From: Hymenobacter ruricola
Lineage (GTDB): Bacteria; Bacteroidota; Bacteroidia; Cytophagales; Hymenobacteraceae
DNA: 64,000 nt
Assembly: GCF_015694525.1 (NCBI RefSeq)
Contig: NZ_JADQDM010000013.1
Location: 1 to 64,000 of the forward strand
Direction: 5' to 3'
The number at the start of each line of letters is the position of its first letter. Position 1 is the first letter of the stretch. Of this stretch, positions 8,443 through 17,600 are shown in pieces. The translations under genes were made by a program, and so were the position numbers. Below the pieces are notes generated by a model. It made no database searches, had not been told where the DNA came from, and was given only the letters and a program-made list of their open reading frames with translations.

Positions 8443-9777
8443 CTAGGGCCGCCCCAGGAACGCCAGTACGGCGGCATTGAACACGGCCGGTTTTTCCTGC
8501 GGGGCGTAGTGCGTGAGGCCGGGCAGAATCTGTACCTGCCCATGCGGCAGGCTGCTGGCAATGAGCCGGGTGTGCACTTCTTTGATGAGGTCCTTCTCGC
8601 CGGCCAGCACCAGCGTGGGCGCGGCAATGCCGGCCAGGTCGGCGGCCTTCATTTGCGGGTATTTGCCCAGCAGCACCATCAGGGGGCGCACTTTGCGGGC
8701 CTGCTTGTTGAAGGGGTAGAGCAGGGTGGTGAGCTGTTTGCCCTGGCGCACTTCCTTCAGGGTGGCGGCGGTCACGGCGGTGGTGTCGGCCCAGAGGTTG
8801 GCGCCCATGGTCACCAGCTTTTTCACTTGCTGCGGGTGGTGCAGGGCCAGGCTCAGGCCGGTGTTGCCGCCGTCGCTCCAGCCCACCACGTGCGCGGCCG
8901 GGATGAGCAGGGCCGTAAGCAGGGCGCTCATGTCCTCGGCAAAAAGGTCGTAGCTCAACTCCTGGCCGTTGGTGGTGGACTGGCCCTGGGCGCGGGTATC
9001 CACGGCGATGACCTGGTAGTGCCGGGCCAGCTCCGGAATCTGGTTGTTGAAGGCCGCGATGGACTGGCCGTTGCCGTGGAGCAGCAGCAGGGGCTCGCCC
9101 GTGCCGTAGTTTTCGTAATAAATCTTGATGCCGTTGACGGCGACGGTGTGCCCGGCGCGGGCGTTTTTGCCGTACTGCACCACCTCCCGGGCGCTGATTT
9201 CGAGGTAGCGGTTGCCGGGCTGGGCGGTGTCATCGGCCGCGGTGCGGTAGCCGAAGGCGGCCACCCGCGCGATGGGCCGCCAGCCGTTGGGGAAGCCGCT
9301 GGCGCTGTCGGCGCGGGCGGCGCTGAAGTCGCCGTTGACGAGCGGCACGGGCTGCCAGTGGCCTTTGGCGGTTTCCACTTCCACGGCAAAGTCATCGAAG
9401 CCGAAGGTGCCGTTTAAATACACCTGCCCGCAAAGGGTGAGCGTGGCGGCCGTGGCCGGCAGGCGCCCGCTGCTGCGGTAGCTGCGCCAGAGGCCGTCGC
9501 GGCGCCGGGCGCGCATCCGGCCAAACTCGGTGCCGGGGCTTTTCACGTACTTTCCCTGCGTGCTTAGCACCACGGCAAACACGTTGGCGTCGGCGCTGTC
9601 GCCGGCCGCGGCCGTCACTTTCATTCGGCCCGACACCCGATAGGGCTTGCCGGCGAAGGCCCGGACGTCGACCTTCTGGCGGAAGTAGAAGGCGGGGCTG
9701 ACGGTGGTTTTCAGCTGGCTTTGGGCCAGCGAGGACAGGGAAATTCCCAGCAATGCCAGGAGGCAGACGAAGCGCAT
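8443..9777 (-). CDS. exported alpha/beta hydrolase with N-terminal beta-sandwich domain
   Basis: 444 residues from the ATG at 9777, chosen because a signal peptide follows at once (MRFVCLLALLGISLSSLAQ); the frame opens 14 codons earlier with no better start. Residues 20-205 form a beta-rich domain resembling carbohydrate-binding or galactose-binding folds (VNGDFSAARADS, GRYLEIS-type strands). Residues 210-444 are a typical alpha/beta hydrolase: HGNGQS oxyanion region (about 234), nucleophile Ser301 in GWSDGG, acid Asp396 in AGEKD, and base His423 in GLTHYAP. The triad is complete. Substrate cannot be named; esterase, lipase or lactonase activity are all possible. Site of action is periplasm or outside. 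No T9SS sorting domain is seen. Confidence 0.85.
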   Translation of the reverse strand: MRFVCLLALLGISLSSLAQSQLKTTVSPAFYFRQKVDVRAFAGKPYRVSGRMKVTAAAGDSADANVFAVVLSTQGKYVKSPGTEFGRMRARRRDGLWRSYRSSGRLPATAATLTLCGQVYLNGTFGFDDFAVEVETAKGHWQPVPLVNGDFSAARADSASGFPNGWRPIARVAAFGYRTAADDTAQPGNRYLEISAREVVQYGKNARAGHTVAVNGIKIYYENYGTGEPLLLLHGNGQSIAAFNNQIPELARHYQVIAVDTRAQGQSTTNGQELSYDLFAEDMSALLTALLIPAAHVVGWSDGGNTGLSLALHHPQQVKKLVTMGANLWADTTAVTAATLKEVRQGKQLTTLLYPFNKQARKVRPLMVLLGKYPQMKAADLAGIAAPTLVLAGEKDLIKEVHTRLIASSLPHGQVQILPGLTHYAPQEKPAVFNAAVLAFLGRP

Positions 9778-9817
9778 GACGCAGAATAAAAGAGGAGTGA
9801 GCACGGGTAGGATACCC

Positions 9818-9851
9818 AAAGCGGCCGCCGGGTTGCCCCGGCGGCCGCTTT
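9818..9851 (-). terminator. hairpin terminator downstream of the M28 gene
   Basis: A 15-bp perfect stem (9818-9832 with 9837-9851) and a ttgc loop, flanked by A and T residues. It lies 25 bases past the M28 stop on the minus strand and before the hydrolase start. Confidence 0.85.
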
Positions 9852-9876
9852 TCGGTCGGAGTTATGTCGACGCCGT

Positions 9877-10917
9877 TTAGTCGATGTAAAGCACCTGCGT
9901 CATGGTCTGGCCTACGGCTTTCAGGGTCTTGCGGTCGATGATGCTCATGTTGTCGGTGGTGGCGTGGTGGTAGGCGGGAAAGTAGTCGTCGCCGTAGCTG
10001 GGGTGGTCGTAAATATCCAGCGTGGGGATGCCGGCCTTGTTCGTGTACACGTGGTCGTCGGTGATGCCGCCGGTGTCCTGGAAGCGGAAGAAATCGGAGT
10101 AGCCCAGGGTAGCGGCGGTGTTCCAGATTTTGTCGAGCGGGCCGCGGGCGTTGGTGCGCGAGGTTTCTTCGCGGGTGAAGCTGCCGCCCTTGGCGCCCAC
10201 CATGTCGAGCAGCACGCCGTACTCGGCCTTGTAGTTGGCTGGCAGCAAGTTCTTGGCCCAGTACTGCGAGCCCAGGCACCAGGAGTCGGTGCCGCTGCCG
10301 TCGAGTTGGTTTTTCAACTCTTGCTGGGTCACGTCGTCGTGGCCCCAGTCTTCGGCGTCGAAGAAAATGAAGTCGACGCCCACGTTGGGCGCCAGCGAAT
10401 CGGGCTGCTGCGCGAGCACGCGGGCCATTTCCAGGGCCACGGCCACGGCGCTGGCCCCATCGGAGGCGCCGTCCATGGGCTTGTTTTTCTTGGCGGGGTC
10501 CTTGTCGGCGTCGGCAAAAGGCCGGGTGTCCCAGTGGCCGAAGATGGCCACGCGCCGCGCCGCCGTGGGCTGGTACTGGGCAATGATGTTGCGGGCGTGG
10601 ATGTTGGTGCCGTCAAACGTCATCGCGTCAAACGGCTGTTGCATCACCTTCAGGCCGTAGCCCTTGAGCTTGGCCACCAGCCAGTCGCCGCAGGCAATAT
10701 GCGCCTTGGAGTTGGGCACGCGCGGCCCGAAGCTCACCTGCTGGGCCGTGAAGGCGTAGGCCGAGTCGGCGTTGAACACCGGCGCCTTGGGCAGCTTGGG
10801 CGCCGCGGGGGTGCCGGTGGTGGCCGTTTCGGTGGTTTTGGTCTTGTCCGGGCAGCCGGTGAGGACGAGCAGGCCAGCCAGCGCGGCCAGGGGAAGGCGA
10901 AGGGTGCGGAAGTTCAT
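9877..10917 (-). CDS. M28-family zinc peptidase lipoprotein (glutaminyl cyclase-like)
   Basis: 346 residues from the ATG at 10917, which opens a lipoprotein signal peptide with lipobox LVLTGC. The frame stays open 55 codons further upstream, but that part is translation of a palindromic repeat and is rejected. Metal-site motifs of the M28 fold are present: GHWDTRPFAD, PMDGASDGAS, FFDAEDWG, LLDMVG and YHHATTDN. The DWG-type arrangement and length resemble bacterial M28 glutaminyl-peptide cyclotransferases as well as aminopeptidases; I cannot decide between cyclase and peptidase. Predicted location: outer-membrane or periplasmic lipoprotein. It follows cysS on the same strand with a palindrome between them. 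Confidence 0.88.
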   Translation of the reverse strand: MNFRTLRLPLAALAGLLVLTGCPDKTKTTETATTGTPAAPKLPKAPVFNADSAYAFTAQQVSFGPRVPNSKAHIACGDWLVAKLKGYGLKVMQQPFDAMTFDGTNIHARNIIAQYQPTAARRVAIFGHWDTRPFADADKDPAKKNKPMDGASDGASAVAVALEMARVLAQQPDSLAPNVGVDFIFFDAEDWGHDDVTQQELKNQLDGSGTDSWCLGSQYWAKNLLPANYKAEYGVLLDMVGAKGGSFTREETSRTNARGPLDKIWNTAATLGYSDFFRFQDTGGITDDHVYTNKAGIPTLDIYDHPSYGDDYFPAYHHATTDNMSIIDRKTLKAVGQTMTQVLYID

Positions 10918-10926
10918 ATTCTTTAC

Positions 10927-11043
10927 TGTCATCCTGAGCGCAGCGAAGGACCTTCTCACTACTGCGCCACTACTATTTACTGCAAGTTGTTCAACGGTGA
11001 GAAGGCCCTTCGCCTCTGCTTTCGCAGAATGCTCAGGATGACA
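10927..11043. repeat. intergenic palindrome, family 1 copy A
   Basis: Begins tgtcatcctgagcgcagcg and ends ctcaggatgaca, with inner arms aaggaccttctcac and gtgagaaggccctt. The right arm carries a short expansion absent from copies B-D. It fills the space between the cysS stop and the M28 start. Confidence 0.9.
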
Positions 11044-11060
11044 GACGGTTTTGGCTGTCC

Positions 11061-12551
11061 TTACTCCTCGCTGTAGGCCCACTCCACGCCGGCCTTGGTG
11101 TCTTTTATCACGATGCCCTGGCCTTTGAGGGCGGCCCGAATCTGGTCGACCTTGTCGTAGGCTTTGTCGGCTTTGGCTTCGGAATAAAACCCCAACGTGA
11201 GGTCGAGGAGCTGCTCGGCGTTGGCGCGGGGCTCGTCGCGCAGGCCCAGCACGTCCTGCACAAAGGTGCGGTAGGTGCCAGCGGCTTGCGCCAGAGCCTC
11301 GGCGCCTACCTCAGCCAGCGCGGCCGGAGTTGAAGCCAGCGTGTTGAAGCGCTTGAGCAAGTCGAACAGCGCGGCCAGGGCGCGCGGCGTGTTCAGGTCG
11401 TCGTTCAGGAATTCGGCGGGCTTGGCGGCCAGGGCCAGCAGTTGCTGGGCGGCCGTTTCCAAAACTTCTCCCGTTGCCTCGATGGCCGCGAGCTTGTCCA
11501 GCAGGCGCAGGCCGTTCATCAGCTTGCGGTAGCCTTTGCGGGCGGCTTGCAGGGCGTCGTCGCTCACGTCCACGGGGCTCCGGTAGTGGGCTTGCAGCAG
11601 GAAGAAGCGCACCACCATGGGCGAGTAGCCGAAGGCCAGCGGCCCGGTGGGGCCCTGGAACATATCGCCCAGCAGCACGAAGTTGCCCAGGCTCTTGCTC
11701 ATCTTGGTGCCGTTCACGGTTATCATGTTGTTGTGCACCCAGAAGCGCGCCTCGTCGGTGTGGGCGTGGCTGCCCTGGCTCTGCGCAATCTCGCACTCGT
11801 GGTGCGGAAACATGAGGTCGAGGCCGCCGCCGTGGATGTCGCTGAGCTTGCCCAGGTACTTACGGCTCATGGCCGAGCACTCCAGGTGCCAGCCGGGGAA
11901 GCCTTCGCCCCAGGGCGAGGGCCAGCGCATGATGTGCTCGGGCGCGGCCTTTTTCCAGAGGGCAAAATCCAGCGGGCTGCGCTTCTCGCTCTGGCCCTCC
12001 AGGTTGGCGCGGGTGCCGGCCAGTTGGTCCTCGATGCTGCGGTTCGAGAGCTTGCCGTAGCGCTCGTGCTCGTTGTAGCGGGGCACGTCGAAATACACCG
12101 AGCCGTTCACCTCGTAGGCCAGGCCGTTGGCGATGATTTCCTCGATGACCTGAATCTGCTCGATGATGTGGCCGCTGGCCTGGGGCTCGATGTCGGGCGG
12201 CAGGCAGCCAAGGGCCAGCATGTGCTGGCGGTAGCGGTTGGTGTAGTGCTGGGCCACCTGCATAGGCTCAATGCGGGCCGCGCGGGCGGCTTTTTCCATC
12301 TTGTCCTCGCCGGCGTCGGCGTCGCTTTCGAGGTGGCCCACGTCGGTGATGTTGCGCACGTAGCGCACCTGGTGGCCCAGGTGGCGCAGGTAGCGCGTGA
12401 GCACGTCAAACACCACCGGCCCGCGGGCGTTGCCGAGGTGGGCCTCGCTGTACACGGTGGGGCCGCACAGGTACACGCCTACCTGGGGCGGGTGCACGGG
12501 CTGGAATTCTTCTTTGCGGCGGGAAAGCGTGTTATAGAGCGAGAGCGGCAT
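11061..12551 (-). CDS. cysS: cysteinyl-tRNA synthetase
   Basis: 496 residues, the usual length. Class I aminoacyl-tRNA synthetase that charges tRNA-Cys in the cytoplasm. Seen: CGPTVYSEAHLGNARG, with the Zn-ligand Cys and the HIGH-type motif (HLGN); the further zinc ligands in GWHLECSAMS and FPHHECEIAQS; and the KMSKS loop in GTKMSKSLGNF. The ATG start is unambiguous, since the MPLSLYNTLSRRKEEF opening is family-typical. A 24-bp inverted repeat lies just upstream and a family 1 palindrome just after the stop. I found no promoter outside the repeat. Confidence 0.98.
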   Translation of the reverse strand: MPLSLYNTLSRRKEEFQPVHPPQVGVYLCGPTVYSEAHLGNARGPVVFDVLTRYLRHLGHQVRYVRNITDVGHLESDADAGEDKMEKAARAARIEPMQVAQHYTNRYRQHMLALGCLPPDIEPQASGHIIEQIQVIEEIIANGLAYEVNGSVYFDVPRYNEHERYGKLSNRSIEDQLAGTRANLEGQSEKRSPLDFALWKKAAPEHIMRWPSPWGEGFPGWHLECSAMSRKYLGKLSDIHGGGLDLMFPHHECEIAQSQGSHAHTDEARFWVHNNMITVNGTKMSKSLGNFVLLGDMFQGPTGPLAFGYSPMVVRFFLLQAHYRSPVDVSDDALQAARKGYRKLMNGLRLLDKLAAIEATGEVLETAAQQLLALAAKPAEFLNDDLNTPRALAALFDLLKRFNTLASTPAALAEVGAEALAQAAGTYRTFVQDVLGLRDEPRANAEQLLDLTLGFYSEAKADKAYDKVDQIRAALKGQGIVIKDTKAGVEWAYSEE

Positions 12552-12557
12552 GAGAAT

Positions 12558-12644
12558 CAGTTAACAGTTATCAGTGAGCAGCTAACAGTTGTCGAAAAAT
12601 CAGTGAAACAGCACTGACAACTGCTCACTGATAACTGTTAACTG
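12558..12644. repeat. inverted repeat, family 2 (left bracket of the IVP gene)
   Basis: Perfect 24-bp arms at 12558-12581 and 12621-12644 (core cagttaacagttatcagtga and its complement), with further internal pairing. It ends three bases before the IVP stop codon. It shares the atcagtgaacagtta-type core with the repeat at 13027-13104. Confidence 0.9.
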
Positions 12645-12647
12645 TAG

Positions 12648-13013
12648 TTATGCGCGGCCACTGGACCGCAGGATGGAATAAAGAATACGACAAAGTTGCT
12701 GACAATCGTCGTGAAGCGACAGAAACAACTTTTCTTCAATGTACCCAGACGCCTGCAACAGCCGAAGCCAATAGCTTGTCTCACGAGCTTCTTTGTAGGC
12801 AATGAAAATTTTACTAGAGAAATCCGCAGTTGAAATGGCCCCGGTGGCTTCTTCGGCATTCGCCCCTATCGACGTGGCGCTACGCACCAACTGCTTTGAG
12901 ACAATAAACTCCCGCTCATTGGTTTGCAGATGCCGATGGAATTTCATCATCCGCACGGCGAAAGCAAACGATTTTTGCAGCAATGGCCCGGCTTCGTATT
13001 CTGGCGTCTCCAT
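12648..13013 (-). CDS. four-helix-bundle protein (23S rRNA intervening-sequence / IVP family)
   Basis: 121 residues from the ATG at 13013 (METPEYEAGPLLQ). The residues VRSATSIGANAEEA and KEARETSYWLRLL are the conserved core of the IVP/four-helix-bundle family, first seen encoded in 23S rRNA intervening sequences and common as free genes in Bacteroidota. Molecular role is unknown; relatives (Avd) bind nucleic acid in diversity-generating retroelements, but no reverse transcriptase is present here. The gene is bracketed by two inverted-repeat blocks of one family. A TAGTTTTG box ends only three bases before the ATG, which would make the mRNA essentially leaderless. Confidence 0.88.
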   Translation of the reverse strand: METPEYEAGPLLQKSFAFAVRMMKFHRHLQTNEREFIVSKQLVRSATSIGANAEEATGAISTADFSSKIFIAYKEARETSYWLRLLQASGYIEEKLFLSLHDDCQQLCRILYSILRSSGRA

Positions 13014-13016
13014 AGC

Positions 13017-13024
13017 CAAAACTA
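13017..13024 (-). promoter_or_regulatory. -7 box (TAGTTTTG) abutting the IVP start codon
   Basis: Exact TAnnTTTG on the minus strand, three bases upstream of the ATG at 13013. If used, transcription starts at or within a base or two of the start codon. The family 2 repeat begins immediately upstream. Confidence 0.45.
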
Positions 13025-13026
13025 CT

Positions 13027-13104
13027 CGGTTATCAGTGAACGGTTAGCAGCGAGCAGTGAGCAATGATGGAGATGGTTCTTTCGTAACTGTTCACTGATA
13101 ACTG
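13027..13104. repeat. inverted repeat, family 2 (right bracket of the IVP gene)
   Basis: Arms cggttatcagtgaacggtta (13027-13046) and taactgttcactgataactg (13085-13104) match at 18 of 20 positions. Extra direct copies of the core continue to about 13120 and run into the 3' end of the next gene, supplying its last residues and stop codon. Confidence 0.88.
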
Positions 13105-14306
13105 TTTACTGATAACTGATAAAGCCCTTCCACCGGGAAATGGTCGCTCCATTTGATTTCGCGGTGCACCTGGCAGCCCAGCACCTGCCACTGCGAGCCG
13201 GCAAACTGCTGGTCGATGCGCAGCAGGGGCAGGCGGCCATTATACGTGGCGCCGACGCCCAGGCCGGCGGTGGCCCAGGCGTTCTGCAGGTGGTCGGCCA
13301 GCTGGTCGTAGGCGTAGGAATAGGGCAGGTCGTTGAGGTCGCCGGCCAGCAGCACGGGGTAGGGCGAGCGGGCCAGGCGGGCCAGCACGGTATCTACCTG
13401 CGTGCCGCGGGCCACCGCGCCGTTGCGGAAGCGGCGCAGCAGGTTAGGAGCCTTCTGGCGGAGGCCGGCGCGGCTGCCGGTGGCGGCCGCAATGTCGGCG
13501 TCGGCCATGCTCATGCTTTGCAGGTGCAGGTTGAACACGCGAATGGTGTCGGGGCGGCCGCGGCCGGTGCGGGCGGCGGGGCGGGCCACGTCGGCCCACA
13601 TGGCGTGGTTCTGCGAGAGCTTGCCGAAGGAAATGGTGCCCCGCCGCACGATGGGAAAGCGTGAGAAAATGGCCATCCCGAACTCGGACCCGTAGGGGTT
13701 GGTGAGCGTGACGGACACGAAGGAATGGCGGCCGCTGCCCCGCCCGAGGTATTCTTCGGTCCGGAAAATGTCTTTGTCGTTGCGCGAGCCGCGGGGCTCA
13801 TTATAAAACTCCTGCAGGCAGAGCACGTCGGCCGGGCTGGCCGCCAGCCAGCGAATAAAGCCCGTGGACGAGGCCATGTCGGGGTCGCGCAGCTGCGAAT
13901 ACACGTTGAAGATGCGCACGTTGGCCGACAGCACCGATACTTCGTGCGGGTGCACCTCATAGAATTGTGAGGCCGGCACCGGCGCTTTCGGCAAGACGGC
14001 GTTGCGCTTGCCCACCGTGCCCGTAGCGGGCGGCAGCCGGTTGGCCCGGGGCAGGTGCAGGGCCAGCCCGCGCTGCAGGTGCGGCCACGTGAGGCCCAGC
14101 GCCAGCAGCGGCAGCAGCGCCACCCGCCAGTTGCGCCGCAGCCAGTACAAGGCCAGCAGCGCCGTGCACACCAGCGCTACCGGCGTGGTGAGCGCCCCAA
14201 ACAGCACCGGCCAGAATGCCCCCACGGGCACCTGCTGGCAGGCAATGGCCAGCAACAGCCAGCCCAGGGTAAGCAACGTTAGTTTGAAAGCGAAAGAGCG
14301 GCGCAC
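13092..14306 (-). CDS. membrane-anchored endonuclease/exonuclease/phosphatase (EEP) family protein
   Basis: 404 residues from a GTG at 14306, chosen because a TACCTTTG box lies 20 bases upstream and the translated N-terminus goes straight into hydrophobic helices. The frame also runs upstream through a palindromic repeat (ATG at 14384), which I reject. The N-terminal ~90 residues hold about three membrane helices; the rest is the EEP fold: VLSANVRIFN, CLQEFY (metal-binding Glu), FNLHLQS, LLAGDLNDLP and KWSDHFP with the catalytic His. EEP enzymes cleave phosphodiester or phosphate esters of DNA, RNA, lipids or inositol; the substrate is not predictable. The last residues (YQLSVNSYQ) are encoded by the family 2 repeat. 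Confidence 0.87.
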   Translation of the reverse strand: MRRSFAFKLTLLTLGWLLLAIACQQVPVGAFWPVLFGALTTPVALVCTALLALYWLRRNWRVALLPLLALGLTWPHLQRGLALHLPRANRLPPATGTVGKRNAVLPKAPVPASQFYEVHPHEVSVLSANVRIFNVYSQLRDPDMASSTGFIRWLAASPADVLCLQEFYNEPRGSRNDKDIFRTEEYLGRGSGRHSFVSVTLTNPYGSEFGMAIFSRFPIVRRGTISFGKLSQNHAMWADVARPAARTGRGRPDTIRVFNLHLQSMSMADADIAAATGSRAGLRQKAPNLLRRFRNGAVARGTQVDTVLARLARSPYPVLLAGDLNDLPYSYAYDQLADHLQNAWATAGLGVGATYNGRLPLLRIDQQFAGSQWQVLGCQVHREIKWSDHFPVEGLYQLSVNSYQ

Positions 14307-14326
14307 GGCACGGGCAAACGGGCCCG

Positions 14327-14334
14327 CAAAGGTA
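14327..14334 (-). promoter_or_regulatory. -7 box (TACCTTTG) upstream of the EEP gene
   Basis: Exact TAnnTTTG on the minus strand, 20 bases before the proposed GTG start. It lies between the family 1 palindrome and the gene, and supports the shorter start. Confidence 0.5.
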
Positions 14335-14378
14335 GCGGCCCGGCCGCTGGTTTCGGGTGTCCGCTCTGTCAGCCGTCC

Positions 14379-14481
14379 TGTCATCCTGAGCGCAGCGAAG
14401 GACCTTCTCACGTTAGAACAGCAGATAATTACTGCGAGCTGTTCGACGATGAGAAGGTTCTTCGCTGCGCTCAGGATGACA
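14379..14481. repeat. intergenic palindrome, family 1 copy B
   Basis: Outer arms tgtcatcctgagcgcagcg and cgctgcgctcaggatgaca are perfect complements; inner arms (aaggaccttctcac / gatgagaaggttctt) are slightly diverged around a central spacer. It lies between divergent genes. Confidence 0.92.
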
Positions 14482-14626
14482 AGCGTGATGGGCTGCGCGG
14501 AATCCCGGGCAACCTTGCACGAATTTTGCGCCAGCGTGGTTCCGGCTACAACCCGGCCTGTGCCCCCGGATGGGCCACGCGCTGCTGTTGGCCACCCCCT
14601 TACCGTTTTCTGCCTCTGGCGCTTGT

Positions 14627-17600
14627 ATGCCTCTACTTTTCCGCGTTGCTGGCCGGCCCTTGTGGGCAATGCTCCTGTTCTTTGTTGCGTTGCTGCTCGG
14701 CGGCCGGCCGGCCCGGGCTACGGGCGGCGAGCCTGCCGCACCCAGCCTGGAGTTCATCCAAAACAAAGGCCAGTGGGAAAGCCCGGTGCGCTACGAAGCG
14801 ACCCTGCCTTCGGGCCGGCTGTTTGTGCTGCGCAACGCCCTCACCTACGCCTTCGTGGACCCCGCCCTGCTGCGCCACCACCGCGAAGCCGCCGGCGCCG
14901 GCCCCACGGCGCCCATCGGCCCACTGACCCGTGCCGCGGCCCACGCCTACACTGTGCATTTTGAGAAAGCCAGCGGCCGCGTGCGGCTGACCTCGGAAGC
15001 ACCCACGGCCGGCGAGCGCCACTACTTTGTGGGTGCCGACCCCAAACACTGGGCCAGCCGGGTACCCGCGTTTCGGCGGCTGCGCTACGAGCAGCTCTGG
15101 CCGGGCATCGACCTGACGCTGTACGAAAACGCCGGCCAGCGCCTGGAATACGACGTGCTGCTGGCCCCCGGCGCCAACCCCGCCCGCGTGGCCCTGCGCT
15201 ACGACGGCGCCAGCAGCCTGCGCCTGGACGCGGCCGGCAACCTGGTGGTGAAAACCTCCGTGGCCACCACCACCGAGGGCGCCCCGCAGGCCTGGCAAAC
15301 CACTGCCGCCGGCCAGCTCAAGGCCGTGCCCTGCCGCTTCGTGCTGGCGGGCAGCACCGTCTCGTTTGCGCTGGGCGCCTACGACCGTAGCCGGGCCCTC
15401 ACCATCGACCCCACCGTGCAGTTCTCGACCCTAACCGGCTCGACGGCCGACAACTGGGGCTTCACGGCCACCTACGACGCCGCCGGCAACCTGTACTCGG
15501 GCGGCATTGTGTTCGGGCTGGGCTACCCCGCCACCACCGGCGCTTACCAAGTCAGTTTCAGCAGCCTCGAAGACATGGCGCTTATCAAGTACAACACCGG
15601 CACATCGGGCTCGGCGGCGCGGGTGTGGGCCACCTACCTGGGCGGCAACAACGCCGACTTTCCGCACAGCCTGGTGGTGAACGCGCAAAACGAGCTGGTG
15701 ATGCTCGGCAGCACTTCTTCTACCGACTTTCCCACCACCAACGGGGCCGCGCAACGCGCTTTTGGCGGCGGCACGCCGGTCGCGCCCTTTGGCAACAGCG
15801 ACCCGCCCTACGTGATGCCCAACGGCTCGGACCTGGTGGTGACGCGCCTGAGCGCCGACGGACGGGCGCTGCAAGCCAGCACTTACCTGGGCGGCTCCGG
15901 CAACGACGGCGTGGTGTCTTCCGGCCTGTGGGCCAACTACGGCGACGCTTTCCGCAGCGACGCGCTGCTCGACGGGGCGGGCAATGTGTACGTGGCCTCC
16001 TGCACCAATTCCGTCGATTTTCCGGGCCGCGCGCTGGGTTTCAGCCCCGCGATGCACGGCGGGGGCGGGCCCGATGCCCTGGTGTGCAAGCTGAACCCGG
16101 CGCTGTCGGCGGTGCTGTGGGCCGGCTACCTCGGCGACGCTGGGGACGACGCGGCTTACTCCATCCAGCGCGATGCCCAGGGGCGTATCTACGTGTGCGG
16201 CGGCACGTCGTCGCCCAGCTTCCCGGTCACGGCCCGCGCCTACCTCGGCATCGCCCCCACGCCCGGCAGCTCGTCGTATCAGGATGCAGTCAACGGCTTT
16301 GTGGCGCGCATCAGCTCCGACGGCCGCGCCCTGGAGCGGGCCACGTTCGTGGGCACCGATTTCTACGACCAGGCGCAGTTTTTGCAGCTTGACGCGGCGG
16401 GCAACGCCTATTTGTTTGGCCAAACGATGGGCGAATACCCCATGACGCCGGGCCTGTACGGCCAGGCCGGCGGCCCGCAGTTCATTCAAAAGCTGAACCC
16501 CGACCTCACAGGCAGCTTCTACAGCACCGCGTTTGGCGTGCGGGGCAATGGCGCCCCCAATGGCCCCAACCTGGTGCCCACGGCGTTTTTGGTCGACGAC
16601 TGCGAGCGGGTGTACGTGAGCGGCTGGGGCGGGCTCGACAACGGCGGCTACCTGGGCGGCACCACCCGGGGGCTGGCCACGAGTTCCAATGCCTTACAAA
16701 AAACCACCGACGGCTCGGACTTTTACCTGGCCGAGTTTGCCGCCGGCATGACCGGCCTGGAGTACGCCACCTTCTTTGGCGAGGTGGGCGGGGCCGGCGA
16801 GCACGTGGACGGCGGCACGTCGCGCTTCGACAAGCGCGGCATCGTGTACCAGGCGGTGTGCGCTAGCTGCCGGGGCACCCAGGGCTTTCCGGCGCCGGCC
16901 GGCGCGGGCACCTTCACCACCCGCAACGGCAGCTCGAACTGCAACAACGGGGCGTTCAAAATGACGTTTGACGTGATAACGGCCGACCCCGGCCCCCGCC
17001 GCTTCGTGTGCTTGGACAACGGCCCCGTGACGCTGGCCGGCGCGCCAGCGGGCGGCACCTGGAGCGGCCAGGGCGTGACGGGCGCGGCCGGCGGCTACCG
17101 CTTCGTGCCCGCCGCGGTGGGCCCCGGCCAGTACAACCTCACCTACACCGTGGCGTCGACGGGCACTTGCGTGAGCACCCGCAGCGTGCGCTACGTGGTG
17201 GCGCCGCCCATCGCGCCCGTCATCAGCCCGGTGCCGCCGCAGTGCACCACCGGCACCGGCGCGGCCCTCACGGCTTCGGTGCCCGGCGGCACCTGGAGCG
17301 GGCCGGGCGTGTCGGGCAGCATCTTTCTGCCGGCGGTGGCGGGCGTGGGCACCCACACCATCAGCTACACGGTGGCGGACTCGCTGGGCTGCGGCGTGGG
17401 CACCCGCCAGATAGTGGTGACCAAGCCGCCCACCGTGACGCCCGGCCCGGACACCACCCTGTGCGCCGACCTGCGCCAGCCCTTCCAGCTGCGCGGCTAC
17501 GCGCCGGCCGGCGGCGTGTGGAGCGGCACGGGCGTCACGGCCGGCGGCTTTTTCACGCCCCCGAACACCAACAACCGGGGCGGCGTCTTCGTCCTCACCT

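Noticed and set aside
10918..11082. N-terminal extension of the M28 gene
   Set aside because: It is a translation of the family 1 palindrome (CHPEHSAKAE, RRSFAALRMT). The ATG at 10917 gives a proper lipoprotein signal.
12558..13104. Diversity-generating retroelement, because IVP proteins resemble Avd
   Set aside because: No reverse transcriptase, template repeat or variable repeat pair is found near the gene.
14307..14669. N-terminal extension of the EEP gene
   Set aside because: It also reads through a palindrome; the promoter box at 14327 supports a start at 14306.
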